The position numbers were made by a program, and so were the translations under genes. The notes beneath the pieces were generated by a model. It was not told the DNA's origin and made no database searches. It worked only from the letters and a program-made list of their open reading frames with translations. From positions 1 to 33,308 of the forward strand of contig JADZDX010000056.1 in NCBI GenBank assembly GCA_020850835.1: a DNA stretch of 33,308 nt, in the 5' to 3' direction. Shown here one piece after another: positions 7,872 to 14,526 of this stretch; positions within the stretch are counted from its first letter, which is position 1, and every line of letters starts with the position of its first letter. This stretch comes from Fimbriimonadaceae bacterium. GTDB taxonomy: Bacteria; Armatimonadota; Fimbriimonadia; Fimbriimonadales; Fimbriimonadaceae.

Positions 7872-9413
7872 ATGTCGGAAGAAAAGTCTCTGCGAGAGAT
7901 TAGGTTGGAAAAGCTAGAGCGCTTACGTGAACTGGGCTTGGACCCTTACGCGATCGAGAAGTTTGAGCGAACACATTCACCCCAGGAAGTGCTCGACCAG
8001 TTCGAGTCGCTCTCGGGCGACGTGCGCGTCGCTGGGCGCATTCACAGCTATCGGTTGATGGGCAAGGCAGGCTTCGCCCACATCAGCGACGGCAGTGGGA
8101 AGATTCAGGGCTACTTCCGCAGAGATGACATTGGCGAAACCCTTTGGGAGGCCTATAACCTCCTCGACATCGGCGATCACATCGGCATCATCGGAGAGCC
8201 ATTTGTCACCAAGACCGGCGAGCGATCCATCCACGTCAAGTCCTTTGTTCCGATGAGCAAGTGCTTGCAGAATCTGCCCCTCGGCAAAGAAAAAAATGGT
8301 CACCAGTGGTATGGCCTGAGCGATGTTGAGCAACGCTATCGCCACCGGCATTTGGATTTGATCGCGAATCCAGACGCGCGGCGCGATTTGGTGAATCGGT
8401 CCAAGATCGTCAGTTCGGTCCGGCGATTTATGGACGGGCGCGGGTACCTCGAGGTTGAGACGCCGATGCTGCAATTCCAAGCCGGCGGCGCGGCGGCGCG
8501 GCCATTTCTGACGCATTACAATGCCTACGACACCGAGGTCAAGCTCCGGATTTCGTTGGAGCTTTACCTCAAGCGTTTGATTTGCGGCGATCTGCCGAAT
8601 GTCTATGAGATCGGGCGGGTGTTTCGCAATGAGGGCGTTTCGAATCGCCACAATCCCGAGTTCACGTTGCTCGAATACTACGAGGCGTACTCGAATCTAG
8701 AGGACATTATGGAGTCGGTCGAGTCCATGTTCCGGCATGTCGCGATGGAAGTTTTTGGGTCGCCGGTGGTTTCGATCGCGGGTAAGGAGGGCGAGATTGA
8801 CGATGACGACGTACCCGGCGTCGAGCTTGACTTTGGTAAGCCTTGGGCCCGCGTGGACATGATGGAGGCGATCGAGCGGCACACAGGCCTGCAACTCGCG
8901 GACTTCGTTGATCTTGAGACCGCGAAGTCGGCGGTGAAGGAGCGTCAAGTGAGCAACCCAATCACCGGCAAGCAGATCGTCCTCGATGGTGAACGCAATT
9001 TGGGTGGCTTGATCGAGAAGCTTCTCGAAGTTTTCGTCGAACCCACCTTGCAGCAACCTACGTTTGTTGTGGGCTACCCGCTTGAGACTTCGCCGCTCGC
9101 AAAGCATGACCCCAACCGGACTGGCTTTACCCGACGCTTCGAAGGCTATGTGCGGGGCAGGGAAGTGTGCAATGCCTTCTCCGAAATCAACGATCCGATT
9201 GATCAGCGCGAGCGGTTCGAGCAACAGCTTCGAGAAGCCGCCAAGGGCGACGACGAGGCGCATCCGATGGACGAAGAATTCATCAATGCCCTGGAAGCCG
9301 GTATGCCCCCTTGCGGAGGGTGTGGTATTGGTTTGGATCGAATGGCGATGCTATTGACCGGCGCAGAAGTCGTGCGCGAGGTGTTGTTGTTCCCGTTGAT
9401 GAAACCGGAATAA
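7872..9413 (+). CDS. lysS: Lysyl-tRNA synthetase, class II
   Basis: The enzyme charges tRNA-Lys with lysine. The 513-residue protein has the full class II architecture: an N-terminal helix and OB-fold anticodon-binding domain (GRIHSYRLMGKAGFAHISDG, 55-74), motif 2 with FRNEGVSNRHNPEFT (251-265), and motif 3 GCGIGLDRM (483-491) at the C-terminus. Length and motif spacing match bacterial LysS, with no sign of the shorter EpmA/PoxA-type paralogue, which lacks the OB domain. The ATG start gives MSEEKSLREIRLEKL, a normal N-terminus. The gene appears to be monocistronic; tRNA-Pro lies about 270 bp downstream under its own promoter. Confidence 0.97.
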   Translation: MSEEKSLREIRLEKLERLRELGLDPYAIEKFERTHSPQEVLDQFESLSGDVRVAGRIHSYRLMGKAGFAHISDGSGKIQGYFRRDDIGETLWEAYNLLDIGDHIGIIGEPFVTKTGERSIHVKSFVPMSKCLQNLPLGKEKNGHQWYGLSDVEQRYRHRHLDLIANPDARRDLVNRSKIVSSVRRFMDGRGYLEVETPMLQFQAGGAAARPFLTHYNAYDTEVKLRISLELYLKRLICGDLPNVYEIGRVFRNEGVSNRHNPEFTLLEYYEAYSNLEDIMESVESMFRHVAMEVFGSPVVSIAGKEGEIDDDDVPGVELDFGKPWARVDMMEAIERHTGLQLADFVDLETAKSAVKERQVSNPITGKQIVLDGERNLGGLIEKLLEVFVEPTLQQPTFVVGYPLETSPLAKHDPNRTGFTRRFEGYVRGREVCNAFSEINDPIDQRERFEQQLREAAKGDDEAHPMDEEFINALEAGMPPCGGCGIGLDRMAMLLTGAEVVREVLLFPLMKPE

Positions 9414-9686
9414 ACAACAACCCTCCCTAGGACATCTTAATGGATCGTTGCTTCTCGGACGACAAGGTCATTGCAGATACTCCGCATGCACAACCATGAA
9501 CACCATTCGGTTCGTTTTGCTCACTGGGTTTTTGTTGAGATCGCGGGCGGTTTCAGCCTGACAAGTCTGTTTGTTGGTATGTCAGTGAGACCGTGGGGCC
9601 CGGGTCCGTTCGTTACAACCCACCGCCTTACAGACAGACCGACTCGTAGACCCGTCTCCCTTCCAGTGGTACACTCTTAGCTGGTC
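9414..9686 (+). other. Intergenic stretch with a possible decayed small secreted-protein ORF
   Basis: No intact gene is convincing here. An ATG at 9496 opens a 21-codon frame that looks like a signal peptide (MNTIRFVLLTGFLL...) and stops at 9559-9561 right after Val-Ser-Ala. Skipping one base there continues as DKSVCWYVSETVGPG for about 29 codons to a TAG at 9647. This could be a frameshifted small secreted protein or chance. The 3' part holds the tRNA-Pro promoter. Confidence 0.3.
9647..9675 (+). promoter_or_regulatory. Promoter of tRNA-Pro
   Basis: TAGACC (9647-9652), a 17-nt spacer and TACACT (9670-9675) form a sigma-70-like promoter. Transcription would begin about 5 nt before the mature tRNA 5' end at 9687. 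Confidence 0.5.
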
Positions 9687-9763
9687 CGGGGCATGGCGCA
9701 GTTTGGTAGCGCGCTTATCTGGGGGGTAAGAGGTCGTGGGTTCAAATCCCGCTGCCCCGACCA
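9687..9763 (+). tRNA. tRNA-Pro (anticodon GGG), CCA encoded
   Basis: The 77-nt gene folds as a standard cloverleaf. The acceptor stem is CGGGGCA/TGCCCCG, the D arm GCGC/GCGC, and the anticodon arm CTTAT-CTGGGGG-GTAAG with one T-G pair. The T arm is GTGGG-TTCAAAT-CCCGC, with discriminator A and genomic CCA at 9761-9763. The loop CTGGGGG places GGG at positions 34-36, so it reads CCC and CCU proline codons. Confidence 0.96.
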
Positions 9764-9777
9764 AGCTTTGTGCAAGT

Positions 9778-10308
9778 TTAGTCGATCTTCCAACGGAACT
9801 CATTCACGAAGCGGCCTTCCCGCTGTCCGTGCCACACCTCGAAATCCTTGCCAGCGGTCAGCGTAAATAGTGCAACGGTGTTCTTTCTTCGAGCCAAGAC
9901 GTGCGTCATTGGCACATCCTTCCCATTTTCTCCCTTCGTGACCCGCCGTATGAGAGCTGATTCATCGCTCGTGGGAACGAACTCAATCTCGCTCCGTTCG
10001 GGTTTCTTCCTATCACCCGGCAAGTCCTTCATGATGGCCCCCATAAGTTTATTGAAGAGCATCTGAGCGGACTTCACGCCCTCGTACACATCGGCAGCCA
10101 CGGAGTACTCACGATCCTTGGCTGATGCCCGGCATTTATAGGCCTTGCCACCATCAAGATCAACAACCTTCACTGAATCGAACGCAAATGGAATCCATAC
10201 GCTGAATGTAGCAAACTCAACTTGCCGATAGCCATGATCGGCCTTGGCGGGATAGCGTGGATAGGTCTGCTGGGTCAAGACAGCAACTGCAAGAAGCGGT
10301 GCAAGCAT
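9778..10308 (-). CDS. Small secreted protein of unknown function
   Basis: I do not recognise a family. The 176-residue product starts with a short signal-peptide-like segment (MLAPLLAVAVLTQQ) and then a mixed polar domain with alternating strands, for example FATFSVWIPFAFDSV and NTVALFTLTAGKDF. It ends GRFVNEFRWKID. The pattern, a hydrophobic beta core ending in a domain that looks complete, resembles small periplasmic lipid- or ligand-binding domains, but no specific motif supports that. The ATG at 10308 lies about 50 bp after the deoB stop, so it may be the last gene of that operon. It is convergent with tRNA-Pro. Confidence 0.65.
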   Translation of the reverse strand: MLAPLLAVAVLTQQTYPRYPAKADHGYRQVEFATFSVWIPFAFDSVKVVDLDGGKAYKCRASAKDREYSVAADVYEGVKSAQMLFNKLMGAIMKDLPGDRKKPERSEIEFVPTSDESALIRRVTKGENGKDVPMTHVLARRKNTVALFTLTAGKDFEVWHGQREGRFVNEFRWKID

Positions 10309-10359
10309 CAGTTAGTAATGACGTGCCTGAGTCATCATTCGGTACAGGAGAGAACCTGG

Positions 10360-11469
10360 CTAGGCGACCAGCCAGCGCTTGACGAGTTCCCCAACAACCA
10401 TCATCCCATCCTGATCCCCTCGGTCCTTCACGCCACTCCCTCTCTTTATCACGCTTAGCGGTACGTACTCGCGGGAGTGGTCTGTACTGGAGTCGGTCGG
10501 GTCGTTGCCGTGGTCGGCGGTGAGGATGAGGAGGTCGTGGTCCCTGAGCTCGGAAAGGAGCCAGGCGAGGGTAGAGTCGAATTCTTCAAGGCACTTGGCG
10601 AAGCCAGCGGGGTCGTTGCGGTGGCCGAAGAGCATGTCGAAATCCTCGAAGTTCGCGAAGATGAAACGGGCGTCGCTGGCCAGGGCTTCCTTTAGGAGTG
10701 CGGCGTGCTCGGCGTTGCTTTGGGTTCGCTTGACCGGGCGGAAGCCGCGGCCATCGAAGAGTTCCGGCACGACGCCGATGCCGAACACATCGCCGATCTC
10801 ATCCACAAAGTTCTTGGGCGGCGAGAGCGGGAAGTCTTTTCTTCTTTCGGTTCTTCTGAAGTTGCCGGGCTCGCCCTCGAAGGGGCGGGCGATGACGCGA
10901 GCGACGGCGTTTGGCGGCACAAGCAGGCCGCGCGCAATGCGGCACCAGTCGTAGAGCTTCTCGATCGGCACAACGCTCTCGTGGCACGCGATCTGGAACA
11001 CGCTGTCGGCGCTCGTGTAGACGATCGGGAAGCCGGTCTCCATGTGGAGCTCACCGAGTTCCTCGATGATCGTCGTGCCGCTCGACGGCTTGTTGGCGAG
11101 GGTCTGGGTCCCGATTCGTCCTTCGAATTCTCTGATGAGCGAAATAGGGAAGCCAATGGGGTAAGTCGGGAAGGCTTCGGTGGTGTGAATGCCCATCATT
11201 TCCCAGTGGCCAGTCACGGAATCCTTGCCCATACTGAGCTCGCGGAGGCGGCCGTATTGGACTTCGAATCCGTCGAGTCCTGGGGTTAATCCTTCGACGA
11301 GGCCAGCTGAGAAATAGCCCGATCCGATGAGGTTTGTCGCGTTGATTTGGCCTGCATGCTGCCAGACGTGTAGGAGCGTCGATGGATGCTCATGGTCGTT
11401 GAACGTCGCCGCATCGGGGGCTTCTCCTGCTCCACACCCATCTAAGACCAGTACGATTGCTCGGCGCAT
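10360..11469 (-). CDS. deoB: Phosphopentomutase
   Basis: The enzyme interconverts ribose 1-phosphate (or deoxyribose 1-phosphate) and the 5-phosphate, linking nucleoside salvage to the pentose pathway. It belongs to the alkaline-phosphatase superfamily. Metal-binding landmarks are MRRAIVLVLDGCGAGEAPD at the N-terminus (Asp10), GKDSVTGHWEMMG in the middle, and NFEDFDMLFGHRND and LTADHGNDPT near the C-terminus. I chose ATG 11469 because homologues begin at this MxRAI-LVLD. ATG 11526 or GTG 11532 would add about 20 residues of Pro/Ser/His-rich sequence, and GTG 11532 would overlap the ftcD stop by 3 nt. A CATAAT box 6 nt before 11469 also fits this start. Total length is 369 residues, close to the family norm. 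Confidence 0.93.
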   Translation of the reverse strand: MRRAIVLVLDGCGAGEAPDAATFNDHEHPSTLLHVWQHAGQINATNLIGSGYFSAGLVEGLTPGLDGFEVQYGRLRELSMGKDSVTGHWEMMGIHTTEAFPTYPIGFPISLIREFEGRIGTQTLANKPSSGTTIIEELGELHMETGFPIVYTSADSVFQIACHESVVPIEKLYDWCRIARGLLVPPNAVARVIARPFEGEPGNFRRTERRKDFPLSPPKNFVDEIGDVFGIGVVPELFDGRGFRPVKRTQSNAEHAALLKEALASDARFIFANFEDFDMLFGHRNDPAGFAKCLEEFDSTLAWLLSELRDHDLLILTADHGNDPTDSSTDHSREYVPLSVIKRGSGVKDRGDQDGMMVVGELVKRWLVA

Positions 11470-11475
11470 TTGGTG

Positions 11476-11481
11476 ATTATG
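11476..11481 (-). promoter_or_regulatory. -10-like box before the deoB start
   Basis: CATAAT is followed by CACCAA and the ATG at 11469. It may be an internal promoter giving a leaderless deoB message, and it supports the shorter start. It lies within the operon and was not confirmed by a -35. Confidence 0.35.
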
Positions 11482-11528
11482 AGGCGTGATGAGGGTTGCG
11501 GGGGGTGGCTGGGAATTGCTGGGCATCG

Positions 11529-12389
11529 TCACTGTCCAGCAATGACTTGCTCTCGCTTAACCGGCAGCCTGGTCGCTTTTGGTAAGTCGCTCTCCCGGAT
11601 CACCCCAATCAGTTCATTCTCGACGTGTTGAACACCCGCCTTTCGCGCAGCTGCGAGGGCCCATTCAATGACGGAATCAGGTGGGGTGAGATCGGGTTGA
11701 GTGAGGTTCAAGCTCAGTTGCACGAGATTGCGAGACACTAAGGGCAAACCAAGGGCACGGACACCAGTGAATCGTTGATCGCCCTCATCGCGCGAGGCTC
11801 TGATGTGCTTGGCTAACCGCTTGACAAAGCTAAGATCGTCGGAACGGAAATTTACATTCATCGCGATCAGAAAATCGCGCTCGCCCATAACGGTTGCGCC
11901 GAGAAAAGTGTGCGCATGAGTTGGCCCAAAATCCGGGGTCAACTCCTTACCGAGTAGCCCCCCAAACCCGGCCTGCCTCAGCGTGGGAAGATCAAAGGCA
12001 TGTTGTCCGCGTTCCGACTTCTCATATAGATAGATGGGGAGATCAAACCTCTCGGCAAGGCGCTGGGCGAAGGCTTCAATCTTGAGGTCAAGCGGGTAGG
12101 GTTCGTCGTCAAGGCAAAGAAACGGACAGACATCCAATGCCCCGATCCGTGGATGGACGCCGACGTGACGGTTAAGGTCAATTCGCTCAAAAGCGGCTTC
12201 GGCAAGTCGCTCAAGGCGCTCAAAGATGACCTCGGCGTCCCCAGAAATGGCGCTCACGGTCCGGTTGTGATCCACATCGCTTCGCAGAAAGTGGATAGCC
12301 AACCCCCAACCTTCCAGAAGGTCACGGAAAATGTTTAGAAGATCTCGGTCGCGTCCAAAGGACCAGTTTGGAACGGTCAAGAGCCGCAC
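11529..12389 (-). CDS. Glutamate formimidoyltransferase (FTCD N-terminal type)
   Basis: The enzyme transfers the formimino group of N-formimino-L-glutamate to tetrahydrofolate, the last step of one histidine-degradation route. It could also be a related one-carbon transferase. The family signature is present: TVPNWSFGRD (5-14, normally VPNFSEGRD), SDVDHNRTV (37-45), and HVGVHPRIGALDVCPF (75-90), which contains the conserved catalytic-region His. The substitution of Phe-Ser-Glu by Trp-Ser-Phe in the first motif is unusual. The cyclodeaminase domain of the animal enzyme is absent, as in many bacteria; length is 286 residues. No hut genes are nearby. The GTG start abuts the stop of the upstream acetyltransferase gene (TGAGTG). 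Confidence 0.88.
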   Translation of the reverse strand: MRLLTVPNWSFGRDRDLLNIFRDLLEGWGLAIHFLRSDVDHNRTVSAISGDAEVIFERLERLAEAAFERIDLNRHVGVHPRIGALDVCPFLCLDDEPYPLDLKIEAFAQRLAERFDLPIYLYEKSERGQHAFDLPTLRQAGFGGLLGKELTPDFGPTHAHTFLGATVMGERDFLIAMNVNFRSDDLSFVKRLAKHIRASRDEGDQRFTGVRALGLPLVSRNLVQLSLNLTQPDLTPPDSVIEWALAAARKAGVQHVENELIGVIRESDLPKATRLPVKREQVIAGQ

Positions 12390-13466
12390 TCAGAAGAACT
12401 CCGTGCATAGGACCGGTTTTGACGGAAAGGTAGCGCGCGCCACGGTTAGATCGGTCGCCGTTATGGTGCCGGCCGAGACGAGGCTATCAATAGACGGTTC
12501 GCCCAAGACCGCCTGCGTAATGGCTCCGACCCCCCCGGTAATCAGCCGCTCGCCATGTATCCCGCTGTTTTCGGGGAGGTCCGGGTCCAGGATATTAACT
12601 CCATGTAAGCCCATCCTCTCTACGTTGATAATTCGGAACATGGCCGGGCGATGAAGCTCAATATCGGCACCTTGGTCGAGATTCTGAGTGATATACGGGC
12701 CCTCGGCAGGCTCGCTCCAGATGAGGTGGCTCCGATTGATCGCAAGGCCACGGAGCACCGACATAATGCTTCGGTAGCCTCTGGGCGAAGACCAGGCAAT
12801 TTCTCCGATCGAGAGCTCCTCCCAAAAACCGCCGTCCATAGACGTCCATGCATAGGCTTCGATGGGGTCACCCACTGCGTAGATCAGCGGGGCGCCCTTA
12901 CCCATGCGCAGGCGCCACTGTTCATCCGTCCGAACATTGGCCCCGTTGTAGCCACGGATGAACTCTCGGTAGCAACCATCCAAAGAAACCACATCCTCGA
13001 CCGAAATTCGTCGAGCTCGTAGTTCAGGAGCATATTTCGGCAAGCGAGATACTGGACACTTGATCTGCCATCGGGAGCCACAAAACTCGTAGCCAAATTG
13101 TCGGTAATATTTTCCTCGGAAGGGATATAAAGCTGCGAGCGAAAACCCGCGTTCCCACATTTCACGTAGGGATAGGCGCATCATTTGCGCCCCGACACCG
13201 GAAGACCGGTGATGAGGCACAACCCCTACCGAAGCGACGCCCGCACAGTCGAGAATTGTGTCGTTCCAGGTCGTCCGGAAGCGATGTAGCTTGAAGCTCC
13301 CGACGACCTCCTTGCCTTGTACCGCCAAGTAGCGTAGTGCATGGTCACTTGGGTCAAGTTCTCCCGCCTCAAAGGGCTTTCCTTGCCGCCAAACTTCCTC
13401 ATAGCAACGCTTGTATTGCTCAACCTCTCGGTCTGAAGAGACGGCTCTGAGTTGCAGATCAGACAC
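12390..13466 (-). CDS. Eis-like GNAT N-acetyltransferase
   Basis: The 358-residue protein has the layout of Eis-type acetyltransferases: an N-terminal GNAT domain with acetyl-CoA motif ASVGVVPHHRSSGVGAQMM (78-96), a second GNAT-like central region, and a C-terminal SCP2-like domain. The stretch LYPFRGKYYRQFGYEF carries the Tyr used as general acid in this family. The chain ends CTEFF; in the Mycobacterium tuberculosis enzyme the terminal Phe carboxylate is the general base, so this end is consistent with activity. Known Eis enzymes acetylate aminoglycosides or lysines, but the substrate here is unknown. The GTG start overlaps the upstream PLP-enzyme stop by 8 bp (GTGTCTGA), so the two are coupled. 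Confidence 0.87.
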   Translation of the reverse strand: MSDLQLRAVSSDREVEQYKRCYEEVWRQGKPFEAGELDPSDHALRYLAVQGKEVVGSFKLHRFRTTWNDTILDCAGVASVGVVPHHRSSGVGAQMMRLSLREMWERGFSLAALYPFRGKYYRQFGYEFCGSRWQIKCPVSRLPKYAPELRARRISVEDVVSLDGCYREFIRGYNGANVRTDEQWRLRMGKGAPLIYAVGDPIEAYAWTSMDGGFWEELSIGEIAWSSPRGYRSIMSVLRGLAINRSHLIWSEPAEGPYITQNLDQGADIELHRPAMFRIINVERMGLHGVNILDPDLPENSGIHGERLITGGVGAITQAVLGEPSIDSLVSAGTITATDLTVARATFPSKPVLCTEFF

Positions 13467-14463
13467 TGCTCTTCATCGCCTCCCAATCCACAAACTTGTT
13501 TGGTGTCACCGTTGAGAACCCGTTGGCCGCGAGCCAATCGTTGCTCAAGAACTTGCTCATGTAGTTCCGAACATTGTCTACGAGAACCACGCAAATGCGT
13601 TCACCACCGGTGCACTGTTTCGCAATGCGAATCGCGGCGGCTAGGGCGGTCCCGCTACTTCCGCCGACGAGCATCCCTTCCTTTCGAATCAGTTGGTGGG
13701 CCCAATAGAACGACTCGGCATCGTCAACCTTCTCCCAACGATCCACAAGGCTCAAGTCCATTGTTTCAGGCACGAAGTCATAACCAATCCCCTCAACCTG
13801 GTACGGAGCATTGAGATCCCCGCCTCCAATAAGGCTACCGACCGGGTCAGCACCAACAATTTGGCAATTTGGAATGGTTGCCTTTAGCCGCCTTGCAACA
13901 CCGCTCAAAGTTCCGCCGGTGCCAGTGCCCGCTACGAAGTAGTCCAACTTGCCTTCGCACTGGTCAATAATCTCGACGGCAGTTGTATCAAAGTGGGCTT
14001 GCGGGTTGGCCGGATTCACAAACTGACCAAGGATATGAGAATTGGGGATCGCTTTCTGCAACCGCTCCGCAACTCCAAAGTTACTGTCAGGACTATCATG
14101 AGCCGCGGTCGTGTCGGTACGAATGATCTGCGCCCCGAGCGCCTCCATGGTGCGCTGTTTCTCTTGGCTCATCTTTTCTGGCATCACAATGATGACCTTG
14201 TAGCCAAGAACGGCCCCAGCCATCGCCAGCCCGATTCCCGTGTTGCCGCTGGTTGGTTCAATGAGCGTATCGCCCGGCTTGATCTGACCGGATTCCTCGG
14301 CCTCTTTGATCATGCGCAATGCAATCCGGTCCTTTGTTGAGCCGCCAGGATTCAGAAACTCAACCTTTCCAAGGAGCTCGCAAGAACCATTTGGGTTCAA
14401 GTGGCTGAGCCGAACCATCGGAGAATTGCCGATGGATTGAAGGATATTGTCGAGAATCGGCAT
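13459..14463 (-). CDS. PLP-dependent cystathionine beta-synthase/cysteine synthase-like enzyme
   Basis: This fold-type II PLP enzyme condenses serine (or O-acetylserine) with a thiol or sulfide to make cystathionine or cysteine. The PLP lysine is K44 in NPGGSTKDR. The substrate-binding loop is TSGNTG (71-76), and the phosphate loop is AGTGTGGTLSG at 177-187. The features VEGIGYDFVPETMDL, QCEGK and the RNYMSKFLSNDW end are closer to cystathionine beta-synthase than to CysK. The regulatory CBS domains are absent, so this is the catalytic core only (334 residues). I chose ATG 14463; a TTG one codon upstream is possible. It heads a tightly overlapping minus-strand unit of four genes running down to deoB. 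Confidence 0.9.
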   Translation of the reverse strand: MPILDNILQSIGNSPMVRLSHLNPNGSCELLGKVEFLNPGGSTKDRIALRMIKEAEESGQIKPGDTLIEPTSGNTGIGLAMAGAVLGYKVIIVMPEKMSQEKQRTMEALGAQIIRTDTTAAHDSPDSNFGVAERLQKAIPNSHILGQFVNPANPQAHFDTTAVEIIDQCEGKLDYFVAGTGTGGTLSGVARRLKATIPNCQIVGADPVGSLIGGGDLNAPYQVEGIGYDFVPETMDLSLVDRWEKVDDAESFYWAHQLIRKEGMLVGGSSGTALAAAIRIAKQCTGGERICVVLVDNVRNYMSKFLSNDWLAANGFSTVTPNKFVDWEAMKSSV

Positions 14464-14526
14464 CAATCAGAGTTGTACCTGCTTTGAGGTTAGTTGGAGT
14501 CGACTAAAGGTAACCTAACGTATCCC

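Noticed and set aside
8697-9263. 188-codon minus-strand frame inside lysS
   Set aside because: Overlaps essential lysS in antisense, no recognisable motif, and normal lysS codon constraint explains it.
9471-9680. 69-codon plus-strand frame before tRNA-Pro
   Set aside because: Runs through the tRNA promoter, has no recognisable motif; a different frame from ATG 9496 looks more protein-like but is itself uncertain.
10705-11289. 194-codon plus-strand frame inside deoB
   Set aside because: GC-rich antisense shadow of deoB; no domain recognised.
14494-14526. Upstream in-frame start for pheT
   Set aside because: Adds 11 residues with no family support; ATG 14527 matches the normal MKxP N-terminus.
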